Origin: Porphyromonadaceae bacterium UBA7048
GTDB lineage: Bacteria > Bacteroidota > Bacteroidia > Bacteroidales > Muribaculaceae
NCBI GenBank assembly: GCA_002493945.1
Contig: DLAL01000045.1
Span: forward strand, 1 to 12,322
DNA: 12,322 bases
Direction of reading: 5' to 3'
The position numbers and the translations under genes are program-made. Positions 1-5,955 of the stretch are shown here, piece by piece. The first letter of the stretch is position 1. The number at the start of each line of letters is the position of its first letter. The notes under the pieces were generated by a model. It searched no databases and had not been told where the DNA came from. It saw nothing but the letters and a program-made list of their open reading frames with translations.

Positions 1-32
1 GGGCTGTAGTCGTGTCGGACGTCAAGGGGCCT

Positions 33-1910
33 TCAGACGAAGCCGACTCTCGGCCGGGAGATATTCGATTGCGGCTCAATGAAAAGCGGAATATCCGCCG
101 GCTTTATTTCAGACAGCGAGTTTTCATCAGACTTGAGGGAGTTAGTGACCCTGACGGCCATAGAGGGGATGATTTCGGTCTGAATCATGTTGATGACATG
201 ACGGGCGTTCCCGAAGTTCTTCGTGCGGGCAGTGTAGTCTTTCCGGAGTCTGTCGCCTAAGGCTATGCGAGCCTCGTCCGAGAGATTATACTGGTGGCCG
301 GAAAGATATTTCTCCGCAATTTCGATGAGTTCACTTTCTGTGAAGTCTTCGAAGAGATATATGTTTGATTCAGGTATTCTCGACTTGAATCCGGGATTCA
401 TCTCGAACATCTTTCTCATTTCGTCGGGATAGCCTGCGAGCACCAGCATCCAGTCGCGGTCCGATTCATCGGCAAGAGCCGTGAGAAGTGTCTCGATGAC
501 GAACTTACCGGGGTCGCGTGAGTCATTCGGCTGATAGAGCTGATAGGCTTCGTCGATGAACAGTATTCCGCCACGCGCCTCTTCGATGGCAGCCAGGGTT
601 TTCTCGGATTCCGAGTTGTAGTTCTGTCCCAGCAGTGTGGAGCGCTCGCGGACCACTACATGTCCTTTCGAGAGCACTCCGGCGCGGTGAAGCATGGTTC
701 CCATCATCTTTGCTACTGTGGTCTTGCCCGTTCCCGGAGAGCCGAGGAACATGGCATGCAGCGGAGTCGATGTCGTAGGAAGTCCAGCGTCGGAGCGCAT
801 CCTGTTGAAGCGGACCACGCGCTCGTATACGGTGAGTTTTTCTTTCACGGAGCGGAGACCGGTGAGATGGTCGAGCGACTCCGTGATGGATTCATCCTGA
901 CTGTCCTCGTCAGTTTCCGTCGAATTTTTATCAGGCTCGGCCTCACACTTCGACTTCTCTTCTGCCAGGAACCGGTCGAGCAACCTGTCGAATTCATCGG
1001 GTTCGGGGAGCGGACATTCTTCGGCACATGCGGTGGCCGCCGTCAGGCGTGTGGCGGCGGCTTCGGGGGAGTATTCTTCAAGTGGTTCGAGACGCTGTCC
1101 GTACCAGCCGCCACGTTCGTCGCCGCCGTTTGTGTCGAACACGAATCCGGCAATCGGACATTCCATGCACAGCAGCTCGGCATAGTATACGCCGTTGCTG
1201 TGATAGGAGGTCGTGAAGGGATACTCCACAAACCAGCGGTTGTCTTTATAATCATCTTCACTGAGACATTTCGGCTCACGGAACATGACCTCGACCTCCC
1301 GGCCTTCGGGCAGATACAGGCGCAGCTCAAGCTCAGGCATTATTGCCGGAAGCAGGTATCCGAGTTTATGCTCGAGATTGAAGCGCACGTAGTAGTCGTG
1401 TCCGTTAGTCGTGTTCAGCGATTTATAGAGGTTGCTTTCCCACGCCGGTCGCAGTCCGCCGTCGCACGTGCCGTACCATTCGGCCGGATGCGGAAGCCTG
1501 TCCATGTCAAGCACATGGATGACTTTTCCGGCCAAAGTCTGTGATGCGCCCGTATCGCTGACGACAAGTCTGTAGGTGTGGCCGGGCTCAATTTCTTCGG
1601 TGTGGAACTCAGCATACACATTCTTGGTGAATTCACGTCTGCACATGCTGAGCCTCACCGTTCGCGTGGCCACTTCGCATCGTGTTGTGGTGTCGACGAG
1701 AGTAAGCGCCACGTCGCGGCGGACGCCTGTATCATAGCGGTCGTTGTTGAAAGTGATTTTAACCGCGATGCCGCCCGGAGAGGAGCATAAGGCGAAATCG
1801 CCGCGGTTGTCGAAAGGGAGACGGTCGATGGAGACTGACTCGTCTCTCGGGTCGTAGGTATGGAATTGGATTCTGCCTACGGATATAGGAGATTTTCTTT
1901 TCATATTCAT
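33..1910 (-). CDS. AAA+ ATPase, CbxX/CfqX (SpoVK/EccA-like) type, with unrecognised N-terminal domain
   Basis: A 625-aa protein. The C-terminal part (about residues 345-590) is a complete AAA+ module of the CbxX/CfqX family: Walker A GSPGTGKTT at 390-398, Walker B GGILFIDEA at 447-455, sensor 1 region LVLAGYPDEM near 489-498, arginine-finger segment NPGFKSRIP at 505-513, and a sensor 2 arginine in NFGNAR at 565-570. Members of this family are hexameric remodelling ATPases (Rubisco activase CbbX, SpoVK, the type VII secretion ATPase EccA). Residues 1-300 look beta-rich, with no signal peptide or membrane segment, and match no domain I know. An acidic, probably disordered linker spans about 301-345. 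The N-terminal half holds CMEC at 248-251 and CAEEC at 295-299, which might bind a metal. The ATG at 1910 is used because an in-frame TAA lies 9 nt upstream; a second Met is at residue 3. No partner is adjacent downstream within the window. The AAA+ assignment is firm; the biological role is unknown. Confidence 0.93.
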   Translation of the reverse strand: MNMKRKSPISVGRIQFHTYDPRDESVSIDRLPFDNRGDFALCSSPGGIAVKITFNNDRYDTGVRRDVALTLVDTTTRCEVATRTVRLSMCRREFTKNVYAEFHTEEIEPGHTYRLVVSDTGASQTLAGKVIHVLDMDRLPHPAEWYGTCDGGLRPAWESNLYKSLNTTNGHDYYVRFNLEHKLGYLLPAIMPELELRLYLPEGREVEVMFREPKCLSEDDYKDNRWFVEYPFTTSYHSNGVYYAELLCMECPIAGFVFDTNGGDERGGWYGQRLEPLEEYSPEAAATRLTAATACAEECPLPEPDEFDRLLDRFLAEEKSKCEAEPDKNSTETDEDSQDESITESLDHLTGLRSVKEKLTVYERVVRFNRMRSDAGLPTTSTPLHAMFLGSPGTGKTTVAKMMGTMLHRAGVLSKGHVVVRERSTLLGQNYNSESEKTLAAIEEARGGILFIDEAYQLYQPNDSRDPGKFVIETLLTALADESDRDWMLVLAGYPDEMRKMFEMNPGFKSRIPESNIYLFEDFTESELIEIAEKYLSGHQYNLSDEARIALGDRLRKDYTARTKNFGNARHVINMIQTEIIPSMAVRVTNSLKSDENSLSEIKPADIPLFIEPQSNISRPRVGFV

Positions 1911-1921
1911 ACAGTTTTAGA

Positions 1922-2034
1922 GGAGGACGCAGAGTCCCTCCGGTTAATACTTCATTTACATATCTCATCCGGAGGCCTTTCCTCCGGGGCCGTAACCAAC
2001 ATGTCAAAGAACTCTTGACCCGACACACCGGAGG
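1922..2034 (-). promoter_or_regulatory. Leader RNA with alternating complementary segments (possible attenuator)
   Basis: In the minus-strand transcript the segments run A CCTCCGG (2034-2028), B CCGGAGG (1987-1981), C CCTCCGG (1975-1969), D CCGGAGG (1943-1937) and E GTCCTCC (1928-1922). Each can pair with its neighbour. B-C is a perfect 7-bp stem with a 5-nt loop. D-E is a 7-bp stem with one bulged base whose 3' edge lies 11 nt before the AAA+ start codon. A-B plus C-D excludes B-C plus D-E, the design seen in transcription or translation attenuators. The segments and their complementarity are seen directly; regulation is inferred. No U-run follows any stem, so translational control is more likely than classical termination. 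Confidence 0.45.
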
Positions 2035-2098
2035 ATACGTCAGGACGCACCACGGGCTGTCAGAACACTTCAGCGGTCGAAAAAATGTTGGTAGGAAA

Positions 2099-2176
2099 CT
2101 ATGCGCACCTCATCTCCGCGCCGCCTGGAGGAGCGGCACCGCCGAACTTGCTGTTGTCGAGATGTAGATGCTTCAT
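2099..2176 (-). CDS. Possible small ORF, 25 codons, in the AAA+ leader
   Basis: An ATG at 2176 opens a 25-codon frame that ends at TAG (2101-2099). The product starts MKHLHLDNSKF and ends in a Gly/Pro-rich stretch, GGAAPPGGAEMRCA. The ATG lies about 60-65 nt downstream of the expected start of the 2245-2275 promoter and follows an A/T-rich stretch (TTAAATACTTCATT), which suits Bacteroidales genes that lack a Shine-Dalgarno. It is the first ATG in that transcript. It could be a regulatory leader peptide, a short secreted or modified peptide, or chance. The length is too short for any codon-based test and I do not recognise the sequence. Nothing nearby looks like a peptide-maturation enzyme apart from the AAA+ protein itself. 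Confidence 0.3.
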   Translation of the reverse strand: MKHLHLDNSKFGGAAPPGGAEMRCA

Positions 2177-2244
2177 AGCTGAGAATGAAGTATTTAACTG
2201 TATGAAATGAGCCGCGCCACGATGGGCTGCAGTCTCATATGGCG

Positions 2245-2275
2245 CAAATTTAGTAATAAAATATCAATTCTGCAA
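2245..2275 (-). promoter_or_regulatory. Bacteroidetes-type promoter for the AAA+ gene
   Basis: On the minus strand TTG (2275-2273, preceded by C) is followed after exactly 20 nt by TAAATTTG (2252-2245). This matches the Bacteroidetes primary-sigma consensus TTTG / 19-21 nt / TAnnTTTG. Transcription would start near 2238-2240 and give a 5' leader of about 330 nt before the AAA+ start at 1910. I see no second matching promoter closer to that gene. Confidence 0.6.
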
Positions 2276-2289
2276 GAGGGTGTCGCAAT

Positions 2290-2313
2290 TTTGAATGTGT
2301 GTTTGAATGTGTG
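2290..2313. repeat. Perfect tandem 12-bp direct repeat TTTGAATGTGTG x2
   Basis: The 12-mer TTTGAATGTGTG occurs at 2290-2301 and again at 2302-2313 with no mismatch. The spacing of about one helical turn and the place, 14 bp upstream of the -33 element of the AAA+ promoter and about 220 bp before xylA, suit a regulator binding site for one or both divergent genes. The repeat is seen directly; the operator role is inferred. Confidence 0.5.
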
Positions 2314-2530
2314 CCGTGTCAGGAGGGGAGGGCGGCATAGGTGCTGTGGACAGGCGTGATGACGATTGTCAGCCGGACGGGAATTCTCAACTCCCGGATT
2401 AAGCGCAACATCGCGTCCGGGCGTATAATATATGTCGATATGGTAGGCCGAAAGAATTCCTGCGTTCCGGCAACGGTGCCATGCGGCCTCCGGATAAATA
2501 ACGAACCTGACAACCAAAAAACACAATAGA

Positions 2531-3853
2531 ATGGCTAAGAAAGAATACTTCCCAGGAATCGGGAAAATCAAATTCGAGGCCACGGACAGCTACAACCCTC
2601 TCGCATACCGCTACTATGACGCCGGGCGCGTAGTCCTGGGCAAACCCATGAAGGAATGGCTCCGCTTCGCCATGGCATGGTGGCACACACTCTGCGCCGA
2701 AGGCGGCGACCAGTTCGGCGGAGGCACCAAAAAGTTCCCCTGGAACGATGCTCCCGACGCCATGACAGCTGCCAGACAGCGAGCCGACGCCGGGTTTGAG
2801 ATTATGCAGAAACTCGGCATCGAATTCTTCTGCTTCCACGACACCGACCTCATCGGCGACCTCGGCAGTGACATCGCCGACTACGAGCGCCGCATGCACG
2901 ACATCACGGCATATCTGAAGGAACTCATGGCCGAGACCGGCATAAAGAATCTCTGGGGCACGGCCAACGTATTCGGCAACGCACGGTACATGAACGGCGC
3001 CGCCACGAATCCCGACTTCGATGTAGTGGCCCGTGCCGCCGTCCAGATTAAGAACGCTATCGATGCCACCATAGCCCTCGGTGGCTCCAACCACGTCTTC
3101 TGGGGCGGACGCGAAGGCTATATGAGCCTCCTCAACACCGACCAGAAGCGCGAGAAAGAGCATCTCGCCACCACCATGCTCCGCATGGCACGCGACTATG
3201 CACGCTCCAAAGGATTCGTGGGCACGTTCCTGATTGAGCCCAAGCCGATGGAGCCCGCCAAGCACCAGTATGACACTGACACCGAGACTGTCATCGGCTT
3301 CCTCAGGACGCACGGACTCGACAAGGACTTCAAGGTGAATATCGAGGTGAACCACGCCACACTCGCCGGACACACCTTCGAGCACGAGCTCTGTGTGGCC
3401 GTCGACAACGGCATGCTCGGAAGCATCGACGCGAACCGCGGCGACTATCAGAACGGATGGGACACCGACCAGTTCCCTATCGACAACTACGAGCTGACGC
3501 AGGCCATGATGCAGATTGTCCGCAACGGCGGTCTCGGCAACGGCGGCACCAACTTCGACGCCAAGACGCGCCGCAACTCCACCGACCCCGAGGACATCTT
3601 CATCGCGCACATCGCAGGTATGGACGCCATGGCCCGCGCGCTCCTCTGCGCCGCCGAGATTCTCGAGAAATCGCCCTATAAGAAGATGCTTGCCGACCGC
3701 TACGCATCCTTCGACGCAGGCCGCGGCAAGGACTTCGAGGACGGACGCATGACCCTCGGGGAACTCGTCGCATACGCCAAGTCACAGCCCGAACCGGCAC
3801 AGATATCCGGCAAGCAGGAACTCTACGAAGCCATCGTCAGCATGTACTGCTGA
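2531..3853 (+). CDS. xylA: Xylose isomerase
   Basis: A 440-aa cytoplasmic enzyme that interconverts D-xylose and D-xylulose (also D-glucose and D-fructose), the first step of bacterial xylose use. It is a TIM barrel, and the catalytic and metal residues of the family are all visible: the FHDTD segment with His103 and Asp106; Glu236 and Lys238 in IEPKP; Glu272 and His275 in IEVNH; Asp300; Asp311 and Asp313 in GWDTDQFP; Asp343 in NFDAK. Length equals the usual 440 aa of the long (class II) form, with the extended N-terminus beginning MAKKEYFPGIGKI. The ATG at 2531 fits this N-terminus exactly. No xylulokinase or xylose transporter lies next to it in this window; downstream is a terminator region, so it appears to be transcribed alone. 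Confidence 0.98.
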   Translation: MAKKEYFPGIGKIKFEATDSYNPLAYRYYDAGRVVLGKPMKEWLRFAMAWWHTLCAEGGDQFGGGTKKFPWNDAPDAMTAARQRADAGFEIMQKLGIEFFCFHDTDLIGDLGSDIADYERRMHDITAYLKELMAETGIKNLWGTANVFGNARYMNGAATNPDFDVVARAAVQIKNAIDATIALGGSNHVFWGGREGYMSLLNTDQKREKEHLATTMLRMARDYARSKGFVGTFLIEPKPMEPAKHQYDTDTETVIGFLRTHGLDKDFKVNIEVNHATLAGHTFEHELCVAVDNGMLGSIDANRGDYQNGWDTDQFPIDNYELTQAMMQIVRNGGLGNGGTNFDAKTRRNSTDPEDIFIAHIAGMDAMARALLCAAEILEKSPYKKMLADRYASFDAGRGKDFEDGRMTLGELVAYAKSQPEPAQISGKQELYEAIVSMYC

Positions 3854-3877
3854 CACACCGCGCCTCCGGGCGTGTCA
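3851..3877 (+). terminator. Hairpin overlapping the xylA stop codon (weak terminator candidate)
   Basis: TGACA ... TGTCA enclose CGCC-TCCG-GGCG, with about five unpaired bases on the 5' side. The hairpin begins at the xylA stop codon. There is no T-run after it, so it may only protect the 3' end, with the stronger hairpin at 4047-4082 ending transcription. Confidence 0.3.
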
Positions 3878-4046
3878 GGCTTGTGACGCCGGAGCACAGT
3901 TTCGCCGTCCAGCCCGCATCCGTCGGGATTTCAAAGTGACGAAGTTATGCGGGACCGTGTGAGATATGAGTGCAGCTATTATTTTCCACATTTCAGCGAC
4001 GGTATCTTATACGTATACTGATATTGACTGTAATGCATATAAATAT

Positions 4047-4082
4047 AGGAGATAAACGCTCGGCGATGAGTGTTTATCTCCT
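4047..4082 (+). terminator. Strong bidirectional terminator between xylA and fecR
   Basis: AGGAGATAAACGCTC (4047-4061) pairs with GAGTGTTTATCTCCT (4068-4082) over 15 bp with one G-T pair and a 6-nt loop GGCGAT. On the plus strand GACTTTTAG follows; on the minus strand ATATTTATATG follows. Its place between two convergent genes fits an intrinsic terminator serving both. Confidence 0.75.
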
Positions 4083-4100
4083 GACTTTTAGACGGCCGGC

Positions 4101-4127
4101 GATGGGGTATGCGCTGCACACCCCGTC
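4101..4127 (-). terminator. Hairpin just past the fecR stop codon
   Basis: On the minus strand, 1 nt after the fecR TGA (4131-4129), a 12-bp stem with wobble pairs (GACGGGGTGTGC / GCATACCCCATC) closes a 3-nt loop. No T-run follows directly; a T-rich stretch comes only after the second hairpin at 4047-4082. The two hairpins in series probably end the fecI-fecR transcript. Confidence 0.55.
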
Positions 4128-4128
4128 G

Positions 4129-5160
4129 TCATACGGGTTTTATGCGTATTATCTGAGGCAGATCCAAAGTGTCGGCGTCGGCAGAATGACTGTCATCCTC
4201 GTTGATGCAGACTATTGGTGCGGTGAGCTGGAAGAGATTCATTATCTCGCTGAGATTCTCGCCTTTCAGGATGAATCGGAATGTGCGGTCGCTGACGGCG
4301 GGATCTATGTCGAACTTGACATTGTATATCTGCTCCAGACGCCGGCAAATGCTGTTGATAGGCTCATCCTCGAAAATCAGGACACCATTGCGCCATGAGC
4401 AATATTTGTTCAGGTCCACATTCTTACTGACGGTCGGGATTCCATTCTCTATCTGCATGTGTTCTCCTGGTTGCAGCGATATGCATTTTCCGGTGTCGCT
4501 GATCTCAACCTTGCCCTCGGCGAGCGTTACTGAAGCGTTTGGGTCGTATGCGTTTACATTAAATTCGGTTCCCGTAGCTGTTACAGAGATATATTGAGTG
4601 TGCACAGTAAAGGGATGTGCGGCATCTGAATATACGTCAAAGTATGCCTCCCCGTGAAGATTCACTTCACGCTTGCCGTCGTACATCAGATCCTGAGGAT
4701 AAGAGAGGGAGCTGTTGGCGTTCAGCCACACTATGGTGCTGTCCGGAAGCGTGGCCTTGCTTGTGCAGCCGTAGTAGGTGGACAATGTTATATTCTGAAG
4801 CGGCACTTTTTCCGGTTTTAAAAGGAAGTAGGCGACGACAGCGATAAGAGGAAGAATTGCCACAGCGGCAATCCTTGACCAGAATACGACCAGCTTTCTG
4901 ATGATTCCGAACCTGCGTGGCGCTATGCCGGCTTTTGCCATCACTTTCCGCTCGGCCTTTTCGGTATCGCTGTCCGTAACGCTGAATGATGGAGCGAGCG
5001 CTTCCCACAGATCTTGCTGCTCAAAGAAAATACGTTTATTCTCGGGCGATTGCTCAATCCAATGCCTGAGTCGTTCAATATCATCAGGTGTCGCGGTACC
5101 TCCGAAATACCGGGCAATGATGTTGTTGATGTCTGTGTTATGGTCGTCAATGTCGTTCAT
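4129..5160 (-). CDS. FecR-family anti-sigma factor
   Basis: A 343-aa inner-membrane regulator that holds or activates the partner ECF sigma factor. Residues 1-90 form the cytoplasmic sigma-binding part (FGGTATPDDIERLRHWI at 19-35). One membrane helix lies at about 91-114. The periplasmic FecR domain follows (about 122-235), with the typical LPDSTIVWLNANSSLSYP (138-155), NLHGEAYFDV (167-176) and GTEFNVNAY (197-205) segments. A C-terminal DUF4974-type domain begins near WRNGVLIFEDEPI (255-267). This order is standard for Bacteroidales. It starts 19 nt after the fecI stop, so the two form one operon. The partner receptor is most likely the divergent SusC with an STN domain. The family call is firm; the signal is unknown. 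Confidence 0.95.
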   Translation of the reverse strand: MNDIDDHNTDINNIIARYFGGTATPDDIERLRHWIEQSPENKRIFFEQQDLWEALAPSFSVTDSDTEKAERKVMAKAGIAPRRFGIIRKLVVFWSRIAAVAILPLIAVVAYFLLKPEKVPLQNITLSTYYGCTSKATLPDSTIVWLNANSSLSYPQDLMYDGKREVNLHGEAYFDVYSDAAHPFTVHTQYISVTATGTEFNVNAYDPNASVTLAEGKVEISDTGKCISLQPGEHMQIENGIPTVSKNVDLNKYCSWRNGVLIFEDEPINSICRRLEQIYNVKFDIDPAVSDRTFRFILKGENLSEIMNLFQLTAPIVCINEDDSHSADADTLDLPQIIRIKPV

Positions 5161-5179
5161 GTCAGTATGTTATAGGAGA

Positions 5180-5758
5180 TTACAGCCAATTCAGGATGAT
5201 TAGGAGCAGACTTTTGTATACCCTCAGATTCTGCTGAAGGAACTTGAGGGCTTTGCTTATACGTGCTTCAACAGTGCGTACGGAGATATTGAGGCGTTGT
5301 GCGATTTCGCGGTGTTTAAGTTTCTCATATCGACTGAGAAAAAGTGTCTCACGAACTTCCGGATCGAGCTTCGCCAGAGCGGTCTCGTATGCGTCGGACA
5401 ATTCAGAGAAAAACATGTGTTCGTCCGGGGAGAGCGAGAGAATTATTTCATGGTTCATATCCTGATACGTCATTTTCACTTTCCTGTGCCGCAACTCATT
5501 GAGGGCGATATTCTGGACAAGTGATAACAGATATGACCGGATGGAGGTGTCTGTCTCCAGCTTTTTACGGTTGGTCCAGACTTTGATAAAAGCCTCCTGT
5601 ACGATGTCTTCACATAAGCTTTTGTCGGGGAAAAACCGAGCAGTGAAGTGAACGAGGTCAGGGTAGTAGCGACGAAAAATTTTCACAAAGGCTTCGTGGC
5701 TGTCGAATTTGAGGGCAGCCACCAGCAGCGCGTCATTTTTAAATTCTTCGTTTGCCAT
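5180..5758 (-). CDS. ECF RNA polymerase sigma factor, FecI type
   Basis: A 192-aa sigma factor that directs RNA polymerase to genes of the neighbouring PUL. Region 2 lies at about 20-90, with the classic DIVQEAFIKVW (51-61). Region 4 lies at about 128-178, with LDPEVRETLFLSRYEKLKHR and the helix-turn-helix REIAQRLNISVRTVEARISKAL. A hydrophobic tail (LLLIILNWL) ends the protein. A longer frame opens at 5788, but its ATG falls inside the -33/-7 spacer of a near-perfect promoter, so the ATG at 5758 (MANEEFKNDALL) is chosen; it also gives a typical length. It is transcribed with fecR and divergent from susC. Target promoters are not proven; the susC operon is the natural candidate. Confidence 0.95.
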   Translation of the reverse strand: MANEEFKNDALLVAALKFDSHEAFVKIFRRYYPDLVHFTARFFPDKSLCEDIVQEAFIKVWTNRKKLETDTSIRSYLLSLVQNIALNELRHRKVKMTYQDMNHEIILSLSPDEHMFFSELSDAYETALAKLDPEVRETLFLSRYEKLKHREIAQRLNISVRTVEARISKALKFLQQNLRVYKSLLLIILNWL

Positions 5759-5774
5759 GATTTGTAATCTTGCG

Positions 5775-5806
5775 CAAAGATATGTCATAAATATTCAATA
5801 ACCAAA
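5775..5806 (-). promoter_or_regulatory. Bacteroidetes-type promoter for fecI-fecR
   Basis: On the minus strand TTTG (5806-5803), a 20-nt spacer and TATCTTTG (5782-5775) match the primary-sigma consensus at every defined position. Transcription would start near 5769, leaving about 10 nt before the ATG at 5758. This points to constitutive vegetative-sigma expression of the sensor pair and excludes the upstream ATG at 5788. Confidence 0.75.
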
Positions 5807-5842
5807 CGTTTTAAAAAAAATTTCCTAAACTGTGAAATTTTA

Positions 5843-5850
5843 TAATTTTG
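5843..5850 (+). promoter_or_regulatory. Candidate -7 element upstream of susC
   Basis: TAATTTTG matches TAnnTTTG. The -33 position holds only TTTC (5821-5824, spacer 18 nt), not TTTG, next to an A-run at 5813-5820. Transcription from here would give a leader of about 100 nt before susC. A poor -33 box would suit a promoter that depends on FecI or an activator, but the FecI-specific motif cannot be named from one site. Confidence 0.35.
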
Positions 5851-5955
5851 CGATGTGGTTTTTGAGATGTTGCGTGTTATTTAATAAAACGGTTGCTAAA
5901 AAGCCGTAACATACCTTAAAGAAACACCTTGGAATTACCAATCATATTATAAACT

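Larger units (their letters stand above)
1911..2530. other. Divergent intergenic region between the AAA+ gene and xylA
   Basis: This 620-bp stretch has no gene of normal size. From left to right it holds the structured leader of the AAA+ gene (1922-2034), a possible 25-codon ORF (2099-2176, minus), a Bacteroidetes-type promoter firing toward the AAA+ gene (2245-2275) and a 12-bp tandem repeat (2290-2313). The remaining 217 bp up to xylA must include the xylA promoter, but I see no clear TAnnTTTG element there on the plus strand. A weak inverted repeat (CCCGGA 2393-2398 / TCCGGG 2416-2421) is present. Confidence 0.7.

Noticed and set aside
660..1544. Open frame of 294 codons antisense to the AAA+ gene
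   Set aside because: Shadow of a gene with clear Walker and arginine-finger motifs; its own translation shows no domain.
1759..2028. 89-codon minus-strand frame overlapping the AAA+ start
   Set aside because: More than half lies out of frame inside the AAA+ gene, and the translation there is Arg/Pro-rich as expected for a shadow. Only its portion from ATG 1968 is kept as a query in the findings.
1952..2176. Read-through of TAG and TGA (recoding) to make one 74-residue small protein
   Set aside because: No selenocysteine-type stem directly after the TGA, no sign of a recoding system, and two different stops would both need suppression. Decay or separate ORFs are simpler.
2424..2434. TATAATATATG upstream of xylA as an E. 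coli-like -10 box
   Set aside because: The Bacteroidetes primary sigma factor uses TAnnTTTG, and no TTTG lies at a suitable distance upstream, so I do not call a promoter.
2341..2529. 62-codon plus-strand frame ending just before xylA
   Set aside because: No family resemblance, no promoter seen, and it fills the stretch that must hold xylA regulatory sites. It could be a leader peptide but nothing supports that.
2399..3610. Long open frame (403 codons) antisense to xylA
   Set aside because: It mirrors the xylA codon pattern. xylA has every catalytic residue in place, and the antisense product resembles nothing.
3970..4398. 142-codon plus-strand frame across the convergent region
   Set aside because: It reads through both terminator hairpins and is antisense to the conserved C-terminus of FecR.
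5880..5915. Short imperfect inverted repeat (ACGG ... CCGT) before susC
   Set aside because: Only four paired bases; too weak to call an operator.
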